A stretch of DNA of 64,000 bases, taken from assembly GCF_042432905.1 (NCBI RefSeq), contig NZ_JBHLWI010000030.1, positions 1 to 64,000 of the forward strand, in the 5' to 3' direction. The notes under the pieces were generated by a model. That model was not told where the DNA came from and ran no database searches. It was given only the letters and a program-made list of their open reading frames with translations. The stretch comes from Fontibacter flavus (GTDB lineage: Bacteria; Bacteroidota; Bacteroidia; Cytophagales; Cyclobacteriaceae). Below, piece after piece: positions 8,989-18,442 of the stretch. Position numbers and translations under genes: made by a program. The first letter of the stretch is position 1. The number at the start of each line of letters is the position of its first letter.

Positions 8989-10014
8989 ATGAAAGCCATC
9001 ATATTGCAGGAAGCGGGAAAGTTAATAGCCCAAGTGCATGAAATGCCTGAAAATTTAAGCTCTCATGAAGCTTTGGTAAAAGTCCACCGAATAGGCATCT
9101 GTGGGACAGACATCCATGCTTTCAAAGGGAGACAGCCTTTTTTTACCTATCCAAGGATTTTGGGACATGAGCTGGGGGTGGAGGTAATTGCACTTGGGGA
9201 TGAAGTGTACCATTTGAAGGTTGGGGACAAGTGCTCGGTGGAACCTTACTTCAACAGAACTCTAGATCAGGCAGTAAGAAGAGGCAAAACCAATTGTGGA
9301 GAAAACATTTCCGTTTTTGGAGTCCATGAGGACGGAGGTATGAGGGAATACTTTAAAATCGATGCCAAATACTTACATCCCTCTTTAAGCCTAAGCTACT
9401 GGCAATTGGCCCTGATTGAACCATTGGCCATTGGATACCACGCCATTCAAAGAGCAGCTCCTGTTAAAGAAGATAAAATCTTGGTGATCGGGGCAGGTCC
9501 TATAGGATTGGCCACAGCACAGTTTGCTACATTGGCAAGCAAGGAAGTAGTGGTGATGGACATCAATGCAGAAAGGCTGGCGGTTTGTCAATCAAAACTT
9601 CGCATCAAAGACACCATACACCTAAAAGATCAGAACTTTCCGATTGTTGATGTGTTAAGAAAATTATTTGATGGGGATCTCCCAACGGTCATTTTGGACG
9701 CTACAGGAAATCCTGAATCAATGAAAACAACCTTGGAATTGGCTGCCCATGGGGGTAAGATCGTCTTTATCGGTCTTTACCAAGGGGATTTCTGTTTTCA
9801 TGATCCCCTTTTTCACAGAAAGGAATTGACCTTAATGGCAAGTAGAAATGCTTTGGGCAGGGATTTTAAGCAAATCATAGAGCTGATAGAAAATGGAAAA
9901 ATCAATACCGATTTTTGGATTACCCATAGGATCTGCTTTGATGAGCTTCCGGATCAATTCGAAGATCTCTTTTTTGGAAACCAATTTGTGATCAAAGCCA
10001 TTGTAGAGCTGTAA
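8989..10014 (+). CDS. Zinc-dependent medium-chain alcohol/sugar dehydrogenase
   Basis: NAD(P)-dependent oxidoreductase of the threonine/sorbitol/galactonate dehydrogenase type. The 341 residues show catalytic-zinc ligands Cys38 in GICGTDIH and His60-Glu61 in ILGHE, and a Rossmann fold with GAGPIGLATAQ (about 163-173). The structural-zinc lobe is degenerate: where four cysteines are expected (about 89-112) only Cys103 is present. It follows the GH95 gene by 48 nt, so an L-fucose- or L-galactose-derived substrate, as for L-galactonate 5-dehydrogenases, is an attractive guess but only that. A strong hairpin follows the stop codon. Confidence 0.85.
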   Translation: MKAIILQEAGKLIAQVHEMPENLSSHEALVKVHRIGICGTDIHAFKGRQPFFTYPRILGHELGVEVIALGDEVYHLKVGDKCSVEPYFNRTLDQAVRRGKTNCGENISVFGVHEDGGMREYFKIDAKYLHPSLSLSYWQLALIEPLAIGYHAIQRAAPVKEDKILVIGAGPIGLATAQFATLASKEVVVMDINAERLAVCQSKLRIKDTIHLKDQNFPIVDVLRKLFDGDLPTVILDATGNPESMKTTLELAAHGGKIVFIGLYQGDFCFHDPLFHRKELTLMASRNALGRDFKQIIELIENGKINTDFWITHRICFDELPDQFEDLFFGNQFVIKAIVEL

Positions 10015-10018
10015 ATAA

Positions 10019-10064
10019 AACCTATAATAACCCTGTGTTATAATACCAAGGGTTATTATAGGTT
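10019..10064 (+). terminator. Long perfect hairpin after the dehydrogenase gene
   Basis: A 16-bp perfect stem (10019-10034 with 10049-10064) with a 14-nt loop begins 4 nt after the stop codon. It lacks a strong T-run, so it may protect the 3' end of the transcript or terminate weakly; it faces the convergent GH20 gene as well. Confidence 0.6.
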
Positions 10065-10218
10065 CAAACTCTTCGAAGTTATTTTAGCTTTTTCTATGCA
10101 TTCCTGACTTCAAGAATTTTCATGGTGTCCATTCTCCGAAATATTACTTCCGACATCCACCTTTAGATTTGCAAAATCAAGTATTTTTTGTCACTAAAAT
10201 CTCCTCTCTCGCTTCTCT

Positions 10219-11814
10219 CTACCACTCTACCTTTGGAGACTTATAAAAGTTTTTACCTTGAGCTTCCCATCTTTGACCATGCCAAGCGATACGCTTGCTA
10301 TAGGATTCCCAATTTCTAAGATTTTTCGGTGTCCAACCAATTTCAGCTATGGCTGTCAACCTTGGGAAGGTCATATATTCAATGTCCGAACGGGTGACGA
10401 TGGTTTCAGTCCAAAGAGGTGCTTCCACCCCTAGGATATTTTCCCTTTTGATCTGCTCCTCTAGTTCTGTTGGATCCCAATTGTAAGCCTCATCCAATTC
10501 TATATAAGCAGCCCAGTGTAATCCGAGGTGGGTCGTAGAATCATACTGCATATCCAAATAAGCCTTTACCGCTGGAGACATCAAAACCTGAGATCCTTGC
10601 TCAATGGCCATTATGGCATTTTCAGCTTTTGCCCAATATTGTGCTACAGAAGTTGGAAGTAATTTGGCATGGGCCACTTCATCCCAACCAAGTGTCTTTT
10701 TACCATATTTGGTGACAATTTCCTGAGCCCTTTCAATAAAAGGTATATAATCTTCCATGGCTGTAACATGGGATTCATCCCCGCCGATATGGAAATATGG
10801 ACCAGGTGTCAATTCAGAGATTTCACGGATGACATCTTCAATGAAGCGGTACGTAACTTCTTTATTGGTAGCCAAAGTACTGAATCCAACCTCTATTCCG
10901 GTATACAAAGGAGTTGCCATACCATCTACACCCAAATTAGTCCTATCATATCTCAAAGCGCCCTTTTCAGGCACTGTAATTCCTGGATTCAACTCCCCAT
11001 AAGAAGCAAGTGCAGAATTGGTATGGCCAGGCATATCAATTTCAGGAACTATTGTAATGAAGCGGTCTTGGGCATATTTGACTATGTCCTTATAATCTTC
11101 TTGGGTATAAAAACCACCTCCTTGTCCACCAACTTGGGTACTTCCCCCGATGGTGGTCAATAATGGCCATGATTTAATCTCAATTCTCCAGCCCTGATCA
11201 TCTGAAAGGTGAAGGTGTAGATGATTGATTTTATATTCAGCAATCTGATCGATCAAATGCTTGACGTCTTCAACGCTAAAGAAATGCCTTGCTACATCCA
11301 ACATCATACCTCTATATCCATATTCTGGCGCGTCTTCAATCGTTCCAGCTGCAACTAGAAATTTATTGTTTTTAGCTTTGTTTGCACCATGAGAAGGAAT
11401 CAATTGCTTTATCGTTTGGGCACCGTAAAATAAACCTGCCACATCTGAAGCTATAACCCTGATTTGGTTTTTGTCTACCGATAATTTATAGGCTTCGGGA
11501 TTCATACCTGAAGTTATTTCAAAAACAATGGCATTTTCTTGCTCCTGTTCTGAAGAGGAAAGTAAAATCCCTGTTAATGATTGAATATCTGACTTAAAGA
11601 GTTCTGACAATAAAGCCAACTGAGAATTTTCGCCAATTGTCACAATTTTCGTGTCCGCATTAAGAGAGAAACTTCCTTTACTATCCGAAACAGAAACTGG
11701 TAAAGGAATAATACTATGGGCGGTTAAAGGGGCCACTTTCTCATTGGAACAGGAATAAAACCCAATTACAGCAATAAGGAAGAGAATGGAATAAATGCTT
11801 TGTTGAATTTTCAT
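10219..11814 (-). CDS. Beta-N-acetylhexosaminidase, GH20 (lipoprotein)
   Basis: Removes terminal beta-linked GlcNAc or GalNAc by substrate-assisted catalysis. The 531 residues start with a lipoprotein signal (lipobox cysteine in GFYSCSN, about residue 22), followed by an N-terminal GH20b-like domain and a TIM barrel starting near YGYRGMMLDVARHFF. The catalytic Asp-Glu pair lies in HIGGDESHV. Later conserved tryptophans are in LGWDEVAH and WTET. Length is normal for the family. It runs convergently toward the fucosidase unit. Removal of hexosamine and fucose from the same host-type or algal glycans is plausible, but co-regulation is not shown. Confidence 0.93.
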   Translation of the reverse strand: MKIQQSIYSILFLIAVIGFYSCSNEKVAPLTAHSIIPLPVSVSDSKGSFSLNADTKIVTIGENSQLALLSELFKSDIQSLTGILLSSSEQEQENAIVFEITSGMNPEAYKLSVDKNQIRVIASDVAGLFYGAQTIKQLIPSHGANKAKNNKFLVAAGTIEDAPEYGYRGMMLDVARHFFSVEDVKHLIDQIAEYKINHLHLHLSDDQGWRIEIKSWPLLTTIGGSTQVGGQGGGFYTQEDYKDIVKYAQDRFITIVPEIDMPGHTNSALASYGELNPGITVPEKGALRYDRTNLGVDGMATPLYTGIEVGFSTLATNKEVTYRFIEDVIREISELTPGPYFHIGGDESHVTAMEDYIPFIERAQEIVTKYGKKTLGWDEVAHAKLLPTSVAQYWAKAENAIMAIEQGSQVLMSPAVKAYLDMQYDSTTHLGLHWAAYIELDEAYNWDPTELEEQIKRENILGVEAPLWTETIVTRSDIEYMTFPRLTAIAEIGWTPKNLRNWESYSKRIAWHGQRWEAQGKNFYKSPKVEW

Positions 11815-12035
11815 AAATTGTTGGATGGTTGTTATTTATTGAAACTCAAACTTACTTAAATTTTTTAAAAAAGTTTGTGCCATTTATTGAAAAGTTAATT
11901 CAAGCCTAGAGTGCTCCACTTATCATATAATATATCCTTTATTACCAAATTAATTCCGAATAGGGCCAATAAGGCATTTTTTTGATAAATTGGAATGAAT
12001 AAAATCTTTTAAACTAATAAACCTAATCCAACCAA

Positions 12036-13496
12036 ATGGAAAAAAATAAGAGAACTGGAGAAGATAACTCAAGAAGAAATTTCATAAAAGCATCTGCTAC
12101 CGCTCTGGCAGGTTTTTATTTTGTGCCCAGGCATGTAATAGGAGGACCGGGCTTTATTGCTCCATCTGATAGATTAAGGGTGGCAGGTATTGGTGTAGGT
12201 GGTATGGGAGCAGGAGATGTTAGAGGAGTATTCAATAGTGGAAAAGCAGATTTTATAGCACTTTGCGATGTGGATGATGTTAGGGCAAAAGGAAGTGTAG
12301 AAGCACATCCTAAAGCAAAATATTATAGAGATTACCGAGAAATGCTGGACAAAGAGCACAGCAATATCGATGCGGTAACGGTTTCCACTCCTGACCACAT
12401 GCATGCAGTGCAGGCTATGGCTGCCATGCAGTTAGGAAAACATGTATATGTTCAAAAACCTCTTTCTCATGATATTTATGAAGCCAGGATGTTAACTGAG
12501 GCGGCTGACAAATACAAAGTCGTAACACAAATGGGCAATCAAGGTTCTTCGGGAGATGGCGTAAGGCAAATGGTCGAATGGTATAATGCAGGATTGATCG
12601 GGGAAGCTACTAAAGTGTATTGTTGGACTGATAGACCAGTTTGGCCACAAGGAATTCCTTGGCCATCCGAAACATCCACTCCTCCCCCAACATTAGATTG
12701 GGACTTATGGTTGGGCTCAGCACCCTACAAAGATTACGTTCCCAATTTGATTCCATTCAATTGGAGAGGTTGGTGGGATTATGGTACAGGTGCACTTGGA
12801 GACATGGCATGCCATATCATGGAACCTGCTTTTAGGGTTTTAGGATTAGGATATCCGGAATCCGCAGAATGCAGTGTAGGCTCTGTCTATGTGGGAGAGT
12901 TTCAAAGAGGCTATTTCCCGGAAAGCTGTCCTCCTTCTTCGCATATCACTTTGAGATTCAAACAGGAAGGTAAGGAAGACCTTGAGTTTCACTGGATGGA
13001 TGGGGGGATACAACCGACAAGGCCTCTGGAATTGGGACCAAATGAAGTAATGGGCGATGGTGGAAATGGGGTCATCATAGAAGGTACAAAAGGTAAAATG
13101 ATGTGCGGCACTTATGGAATGAACCCACAGTTATTACCAACCTCAAGGACGCAGGAAATCAATGTTCCACAAACAGAATATAGGGTTCCTGGTGGTGATA
13201 GAGGTCATTACAACAACTGGGTTGAAGCTTGCATTGCCGGTTATGGAAGTAAGGAATATTCTGTCTTGAGTTCACCTTTCTCCGTAGCAGGCCCTTTAAC
13301 AGAGTCTGTTTTGATGGGAAATTTGGCGATTAGAAGTTATGATTATAGAGTTCCTCGAAACGATGGTTCCAATAGATTTGATTTCCCTGGAAGAGGTATC
13401 AAACTTGTCTGGGATGGTCCAAATATGAAAGTTACCAACTTTGAGCCTGCCAACCAATTTGTAAAAAGAACGTACAGGGAAGGCTGGAGCTTATAA
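12036..13496 (+). CDS. Tat-exported Gfo/Idh/MocA-family oxidoreductase
   Basis: NAD(P)-dependent sugar oxidoreductase. The 486 residues begin with a Tat signal (NSRRNFIKASATALAGFYFV, twin Arg near residue 13), so the protein is folded with its cofactor and then exported to the periplasm. A Rossmann domain follows (GIGVGGMGAGDVRG, about 50-63), then the conserved VQKPLSHD lysine motif and a C-terminal beta-sheet domain rich in Trp and Gly. Related exported members in Bacteroidota oxidise or hydrolyse glycosides through 3-keto intermediates or act as glycosidases with tightly bound NAD. The exact substrate is not visible. It is monocistronic, ending in a hairpin terminator. Confidence 0.88.
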   Translation: MEKNKRTGEDNSRRNFIKASATALAGFYFVPRHVIGGPGFIAPSDRLRVAGIGVGGMGAGDVRGVFNSGKADFIALCDVDDVRAKGSVEAHPKAKYYRDYREMLDKEHSNIDAVTVSTPDHMHAVQAMAAMQLGKHVYVQKPLSHDIYEARMLTEAADKYKVVTQMGNQGSSGDGVRQMVEWYNAGLIGEATKVYCWTDRPVWPQGIPWPSETSTPPPTLDWDLWLGSAPYKDYVPNLIPFNWRGWWDYGTGALGDMACHIMEPAFRVLGLGYPESAECSVGSVYVGEFQRGYFPESCPPSSHITLRFKQEGKEDLEFHWMDGGIQPTRPLELGPNEVMGDGGNGVIIEGTKGKMMCGTYGMNPQLLPTSRTQEINVPQTEYRVPGGDRGHYNNWVEACIAGYGSKEYSVLSSPFSVAGPLTESVLMGNLAIRSYDYRVPRNDGSNRFDFPGRGIKLVWDGPNMKVTNFEPANQFVKRTYREGWSL

Positions 13497-13506
13497 TTCA
13501 AATAAA

Positions 13507-13540
13507 TCCTCTCAGATAATTCTATTTGAGAGGATTTTTT
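13507..13540 (+). terminator. Rho-independent terminator of the Gfo/Idh/MocA gene
   Basis: TCCTCTCA (13507-13514) pairs with TGAGAGGA (13527-13534), followed by six T (13535-13540), 11 nt after the stop codon. Confidence 0.8.
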
Positions 13541-13546
13541 ATGAAA

Positions 13547-13870
13547 TCATGGGATTTTTCTGATTAACCAAGCTGCTTCAAAGACAAATACCAACACCAA
13601 AAGTAGTCCAATCAAAAGACCTATGTAACCATGATTTTGTTTTAATTGAATAAGGATCATACTCTTGCCAATTATTAAAAAAGTCATGATGAAAGAAAGT
13701 AATTGCAAGAGATAAAAAAGAATTGATGAAATTAATTTACTAAATCCCTCCTCTTCTGCGCTCATCGCAAAAGGAAAAAGTACAAATAATGAAATCACAA
13801 GACTAGATAAAGCCAAAATCGAAAGAAACAAATTTTGTTTTAAACCTTTATCCATTCCTAATGGGCGCAT
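13547..13870 (-). CDS. Small membrane protein of unknown function
   Basis: About 107 residues with three hydrophobic segments (LFLSILALSSLVISLFVLF, a second near 45-70 and a third near 80-100), a short acidic loop SAEEEGFSK and a basic C-terminus. I do not recognise the family. The upstream-most frame start is TTG at 13876; ATG codons at 13870 and 13855 are likelier, and MDKGLKQN from 13855 is a natural start. It sits between two hairpin terminators, so it is probably its own transcript. Confidence 0.5.
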   Translation of the reverse strand: MRPLGMDKGLKQNLFLSILALSSLVISLFVLFPFAMSAEEEGFSKLISSILFYLLQLLSFIMTFLIIGKSMILIQLKQNHGYIGLLIGLLLVLVFVFEAAWLIRKIP

Positions 13871-13894
13871 TATCAAGGTAGAATTACAATAAAA

Positions 13895-13937
13895 AAACCT
13901 CTGATTATAATGTTGAACACTTTATAATCAGAGGTTT
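13895..13937 (-). terminator. Terminator of the TetR-ABC-HlyD-TolC operon
   Basis: A 16-bp perfect stem (13895-13910 with 13922-13937) with an 11-nt loop; on the minus strand it runs into a T-run (complement of the A-run at 13891-13896). It also has Ts on the other side, so it may work in both directions. Confidence 0.75.
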
Positions 13938-13991
13938 ATTTTTTATGCTTTGTCTTGGTAGATTTCTTTTTTTGATTTCCTACATCAGGCC

Positions 13992-15374
13992 TTACTCATC
14001 AAATCCAAGACCGGCAGCATTGAGCATCTTTGCATAGGCAGTTTTCCTTTTGGCAGCTAATTCGTTCAGTGTCACTTGGGCGTTGAACAAACTCACTTCA
14101 CGGGCATTGATAAGGAAGAGTGAACTTTCCCCTATTTCAAATCGCATCATTTCACCATCAAGAAGACGCTGCAAGCCATTGACATTATTAAAATATACCT
14201 TCAGTTGATCTTCTACTGTTTCAAAGTTGTAAATCTCACTTTCCAACTTGGTTTTCAACTGTAGCAGCTTAAGATCTCTTTCGTAATTCTTAAATTCCAG
14301 TTTGGCTTTGGTCAATCCCAATTCACCTCTTTCCCTTCTCAGAAACAGAGGCATACCGAAAGTAAAACCCATTTTATAATTATTTTCTAAAAAAGGGGAA
14401 ACTGTCATCTGATTGAAATTTTCAGTCAGGAAGTTATAATTCACTTTCAAAACCGGTTTAAGGAGCTCCGCTTTATACCTCCTTTCAACTTCAGTACTAG
14501 CAATATCAAAATCCTTTAATTGAAGTTCTGGATGCTGCAAAATGTACTCTCTCAGAGATTCTTTACTATAATCAAACACTAAAGCCTCCAAAACATCTTC
14601 AGGAAAAATACCGCTAGCGAGATCCATCGGTTCTTCTTCTTCATCCCAAAGAAAGGTATTGATCAACTGTGTTGACCTAAAGAAATTAATCTGAGCATTT
14701 TGGAACCTGTAGATCCTGTCCATAACCTGTGTATAGGCTTCCACTGTATCAATAGCAGGTAAATCACCAAGTTCATAACTTTCCTTGACCATGATAAAGC
14801 GCTGTTCTGCTAGTTTAACTCCCTCTTCAAGAATTTTTAGTTTATTATAGTCAGAAGCCCAAGTCCAATAAGCATCTGTGGCATCCAAATAAAGGTTATT
14901 CAAAATCTGGTCTCTTTCGGCTTTTGTGGCATCCCTGTAAATCTGTGCCTGCCTTAAAGCAGCCCTTCTTTTGTCAATGAATAAACCCTGACCAATGTTA
15001 ACAGAGGCACCTGCTGCAATCAAACCATCAGGCGGGACAGTCCTTTCAGCATTCAGAAAAGAACCGGTATTCTGTTCCACTAATCCTTTAAGCTCCACAC
15101 CTCCCCAAGTAGGGACAACAATTCCAGCCTCCCTTTTATCAAAGTAATCGGTATCCTTGAAACGCTTTCTTTCCATATCTGCATACACATAAGGATCAAA
15201 AGCCCCACGTGATGCCCTTAGTGTCTGATCACCAAAGCGTAAATTAACGTCACCTAACTTGGCTACAGGATGATAAGACCTTACCCATTCCAAATAGTTT
15301 TCGTAGGTAAGTAGCTCCTGTCCAAGCAGTCCTTGGGAATAAAGAAGTATAACAATTATCAGCAGTTTTCTCAT
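13992..15374 (-). CDS. TolC-family outer-membrane efflux protein
   Basis: Outer-membrane channel-tunnel of a tripartite exporter. The 460 residues have a cleavable signal peptide (MRKLLIIVILLYSQGLLGQ) and long amphipathic helices with the repeated-half organisation of the outer-membrane efflux protein family; the RFGDQTLRASRGAFDPYVYA region and the coiled-coil helices around 150-260 and 350-450 are typical. It is the last gene of a four-gene operon, 5 nt after the membrane-fusion gene, and should dock on that adaptor. Confidence 0.9.
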   Translation of the reverse strand: MRKLLIIVILLYSQGLLGQELLTYENYLEWVRSYHPVAKLGDVNLRFGDQTLRASRGAFDPYVYADMERKRFKDTDYFDKREAGIVVPTWGGVELKGLVEQNTGSFLNAERTVPPDGLIAAGASVNIGQGLFIDKRRAALRQAQIYRDATKAERDQILNNLYLDATDAYWTWASDYNKLKILEEGVKLAEQRFIMVKESYELGDLPAIDTVEAYTQVMDRIYRFQNAQINFFRSTQLINTFLWDEEEEPMDLASGIFPEDVLEALVFDYSKESLREYILQHPELQLKDFDIASTEVERRYKAELLKPVLKVNYNFLTENFNQMTVSPFLENNYKMGFTFGMPLFLRRERGELGLTKAKLEFKNYERDLKLLQLKTKLESEIYNFETVEDQLKVYFNNVNGLQRLLDGEMMRFEIGESSLFLINAREVSLFNAQVTLNELAAKRKTAYAKMLNAAGLGFDE

Positions 15375-15379
15375 CCCTC

Positions 15380-16729
15380 CTATTTCTTCTTATTCTCTGC
15401 CTTTTCTCTAGCTGTATAATAGTCGGCCGGGAAGCCATTCAATTTTCGCCAGAGTTCATACCATAATGGGACATCATTCAATAAAGCTATGCCATCTGCT
15501 CCTGAACCAATCCTTAATGCATCAGGCCAAGGCTTATCCTCTGGATCTTCCACCACCAAGATCCTGTATTTTCCATCAACACCTGAAAAGTTATCAATAG
15601 CATGAACAATCCCTCCAAATGTACCATTGGTCAATTGAGGCCAACCTGAGAATACGATGGCCGGCCAGCCATCAAAGATAAACCTGACTTTATTGCCCAA
15701 GCGGATCAAAGGAAAATCTACAGGATCAACAAACATTTCCACAGCCAATTGGGCATTACCAGGTAAAATACTGATGATTTCTGCCCCCTCTTTGATGGTT
15801 TCTCCAATACCCACCTGAATAGCCTTAGTAATATAACCATCCTGAGGCGCTAGAATATATCTAAATCCAGACCTGACTTCATAATTGGAATATTGATTCT
15901 GAAGCTTTGTAGCAGTGGCTTCAGCATCAAACTGGGCAGACATGGATTCAAACATGTCTGCCTGTGCTTTGGCCATTCTATCCCTAAAGTCATTGTCTAT
16001 GGCATTCAATTCAATATTTGCAGCAATTCTGGCATTGATGCTTGACAATAACCTGTTTTCAGCGGATATCAAACTTGCCTGAACTTCCTGAAATCTAAGT
16101 TCCCTCTGTTCAAAATCAGTCAAAGATCTCAAACCTTCCTTATAAAGCTTTTCAGCCCTTCTGAGTTGCTCCTCTCCAATTTTGAAGTTGACTTTTGCCT
16201 GCTCAAATCGAATACTGTCAGAAGTGACCTGGAGCTCTGCCATTTTAAGCCTATTCTCTGCCTGTTCCTTTCTGAGAACATTGTTTTCTCTCAAGGCCTG
16301 AACCTGAACTTCCAAAGATTTAACTTTTTCCGAGTAGGATTTTGCAGACATGGTTTTTGCGTCTACCTGTAATTTGGTCCTTTCTAATAGCAATGGATCA
16401 AAATAGTCATCCTTGATCTCAGAAACCATTAATACAGTATCTCCTTTTTGCACATAATCACCCTCTGCAACGTACCAGTTTTCAATTCGCCCAGCTATGA
16501 TAGAATGAACAGTCTGTGGCCTTTGATCTGGTCTCAAGGCAGTCACAAATCCTTTAGAACGTATATTCTGCGTCCATGGAAGGAAAAGAAACAAAAAAGC
16601 AACAACCAAAATCCAAATCAAGATCTGGATTCTCTTTTTACTTTCATTCGAGGGGAAACTCATTCCCATACTCTTGTATTCCTTAAAGGAAACATTTTCC
16701 CCGATCTTATTTCTCGAAATGTCTAACAT
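15380..16729 (-). CDS. HlyD-family periplasmic adaptor (membrane fusion protein)
   Basis: Links the inner-membrane ABC protein to TolC. The 449 residues have one N-terminal membrane anchor (ILIWILVVAFLFLFLPW, about 34-50), a lipoyl half-motif IIAGRIENWYVAEGDYVQKG, a long coiled-coil hairpin (about 125-290) and the returning lipoyl segment ILAPQDGYITKAIQVGIGE. The C-terminal beta-barrel part follows. It lies 12 nt after the ABC gene and 5 nt before the TolC gene on the same strand. Long hairpins of this kind are typical of type-I-like or peptide exporters; the cargo is unknown. Confidence 0.9.
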   Translation of the reverse strand: MLDISRNKIGENVSFKEYKSMGMSFPSNESKKRIQILIWILVVAFLFLFLPWTQNIRSKGFVTALRPDQRPQTVHSIIAGRIENWYVAEGDYVQKGDTVLMVSEIKDDYFDPLLLERTKLQVDAKTMSAKSYSEKVKSLEVQVQALRENNVLRKEQAENRLKMAELQVTSDSIRFEQAKVNFKIGEEQLRRAEKLYKEGLRSLTDFEQRELRFQEVQASLISAENRLLSSINARIAANIELNAIDNDFRDRMAKAQADMFESMSAQFDAEATATKLQNQYSNYEVRSGFRYILAPQDGYITKAIQVGIGETIKEGAEIISILPGNAQLAVEMFVDPVDFPLIRLGNKVRFIFDGWPAIVFSGWPQLTNGTFGGIVHAIDNFSGVDGKYRILVVEDPEDKPWPDALRIGSGADGIALLNDVPLWYELWRKLNGFPADYYTAREKAENKKK

Positions 16730-16741
16730 CTTAAATGGGGT

Positions 16742-18442
16742 TTAATTACTTTTTCCTTTTAAATATTCTTCTGGAGTTCCATCAAATTCCAGCCTTCCTT
16801 CATTCAGAGCAATAACCCTAGGGAATTTCTTGATAGTTTCAGGGTCTTCAGATATCATTACTAAAGTCCAATTTCCATTTAACAGGTATTTTACAAACTT
16901 TTCTTTTTCTTCAGTCTCAAACCAGGATATGATATCTTCCAACAAAAGGGCCTTAGGGAAATTGACCAAACATCTTGCTAGAATGATTTTACTGATGATT
17001 GTCTTGCTCAACTTTTTACCCTCAGGCATTAAGACCGTGTGCCAATCCTCAGGAAGTCTATAAATGTACTCTCTTAGACCAACTAATTCAATGATTTCCC
17101 TAACATGCTTATCTTCCACATCTTTCTGTAGGGTAATGTTATCGTAGATAGAACCGTGAAAAACTGATTGATGAGAAAGGCTGTCTCCTATATAACTGCG
17201 TAACTTGTCCAGATTCATCGTGTCAATAGGCAAGTGATTGACTATAATCCTACCCCTGTAGTCACTGTATAATCCTGACATCAGATACAAAAGCGTACTT
17301 CTTCCACTGCCACTTTTACCGGTTAAAACAACTTTTTCTCCTGCCTTAATTTCGAAAGACAAATCTTTAATAATATCCTCTTCGGTATCCTTGGCTTTGA
17401 AACTCAGGTTTCTCACTTCGAACTGAAGACTCTCATTGTTGGTTGACAAAGATTTTTCAGTGCCTTCCTGCCTCTCCATTGGCAAATCCATGATCTGACC
17501 TATTTTTTCAGTAGCAGTTAAAGTATCATAGACTGTGTCCAAAGAAAGTATTACTTTCTCGACTGAACTGACAATTAGAATGATTACCACTTCTGCCGCC
17601 ACAAATTGACCAATACTGATTTGGTTATCAATTAACAACAAGCTACCTACTATTAATAAGGTGGTTACAATCAAAGCCTTGAAAATAATCATCACCTTGT
17701 ACTGAAGTACCAAAACCGCAAAATGCTTGTTTCTGTAATCCACATAAGAAGTTAACAATTTGTCAATTGTGTTGAAAGGCAACTTTGAATTCCCTGCCAA
17801 CTTGAAAGTCGCCATGGTACGTCCAATTTCCTCCAACCAATAAGCAGTCTTATATTTCTGTGTTGAAACTTTCAGGTTTGTTTCCATTCCTTTTGGACTG
17901 GTGTAATAGAAAATCAATACCACCAAGCCAATCAAAGCCAAACTGAAAATCACAAAAAACACATTATACAAAGCCAATAGGATCATGCCAAAGACTATCT
18001 GAACTGTCGCAAAGGAAAAATCAATCAGAATTTTGGAAACCCCTTTTTGAAGGTTAACTGCATCAAAGAATCTATTGACCAATTCTGGAGTATACTTGTC
18101 CTGCAGTTCATCCAGTTTAAGTCTAGGCAACCTATACGCAAAACTAAAACCGGTCTTGGTGAATAACCTTTGCTCCAGTTTCTCTGTCAGGTATAACTGT
18201 GAAATCTGAAGATAACCCCCGAATGTAATCGCTAAGGCTACGACCAAAACCATGATCAGCCAAGCAGTGCTCACCCTACCTCCGAGTACAAAATTCACGA
18301 TTGCCTGAATACCCAAAGGATATATCAAGGAAACTCCACCATTCAATAATGAGTAGAAATATATGGCATATACTTCCTTTTTCTCTCCATCAAGCAATTT
18401 AAAAAAACGCTTCATTGGAGTCAGTGCTACTTCAATTTTCAT
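16742..18442 (-). CDS. ABC exporter half-transporter with a degenerate ATPase domain
   Basis: The 566 residues comprise an exporter-type membrane domain (about six segments between residues 25 and 300) fused to an ATP-binding domain (about 340-566). The ATPase motifs are recognisable in place but mutated. Walker A is GKSGSGRST with Arg381 where Lys is expected; the signature is LSKTI (478-482) instead of LSGGQ; Walker B/catalytic Asp-Glu is swapped to Glu502-Asp503; the H-loop His is Glu532; the Q-loop glutamine is not in place (IGDSLSHQSVF). The membrane domain and operon partners look intact. It overlaps the TetR gene by 11 nt. Either hydrolysis is very weak, a second subunit supplies it, or the protein works in a non-canonical way. 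No dedicated protease domain is present. Confidence 0.88.
   Translation of the reverse strand: MKIEVALTPMKRFFKLLDGEKKEVYAIYFYSLLNGGVSLIYPLGIQAIVNFVLGGRVSTAWLIMVLVVALAITFGGYLQISQLYLTEKLEQRLFTKTGFSFAYRLPRLKLDELQDKYTPELVNRFFDAVNLQKGVSKILIDFSFATVQIVFGMILLALYNVFFVIFSLALIGLVVLIFYYTSPKGMETNLKVSTQKYKTAYWLEEIGRTMATFKLAGNSKLPFNTIDKLLTSYVDYRNKHFAVLVLQYKVMIIFKALIVTTLLIVGSLLLIDNQISIGQFVAAEVVIILIVSSVEKVILSLDTVYDTLTATEKIGQIMDLPMERQEGTEKSLSTNNESLQFEVRNLSFKAKDTEEDIIKDLSFEIKAGEKVVLTGKSGSGRSTLLYLMSGLYSDYRGRIIVNHLPIDTMNLDKLRSYIGDSLSHQSVFHGSIYDNITLQKDVEDKHVREIIELVGLREYIYRLPEDWHTVLMPEGKKLSKTIISKIILARCLVNFPKALLLEDIISWFETEEKEKFVKYLLNGNWTLVMISEDPETIKKFPRVIALNEGRLEFDGTPEEYLKGKSN

Noticed and set aside
10757..11163. 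Plus-strand open frames within the GH20 gene
   Set aside because: They lie wholly inside the well-supported minus-strand gene and encode nothing recognisable.
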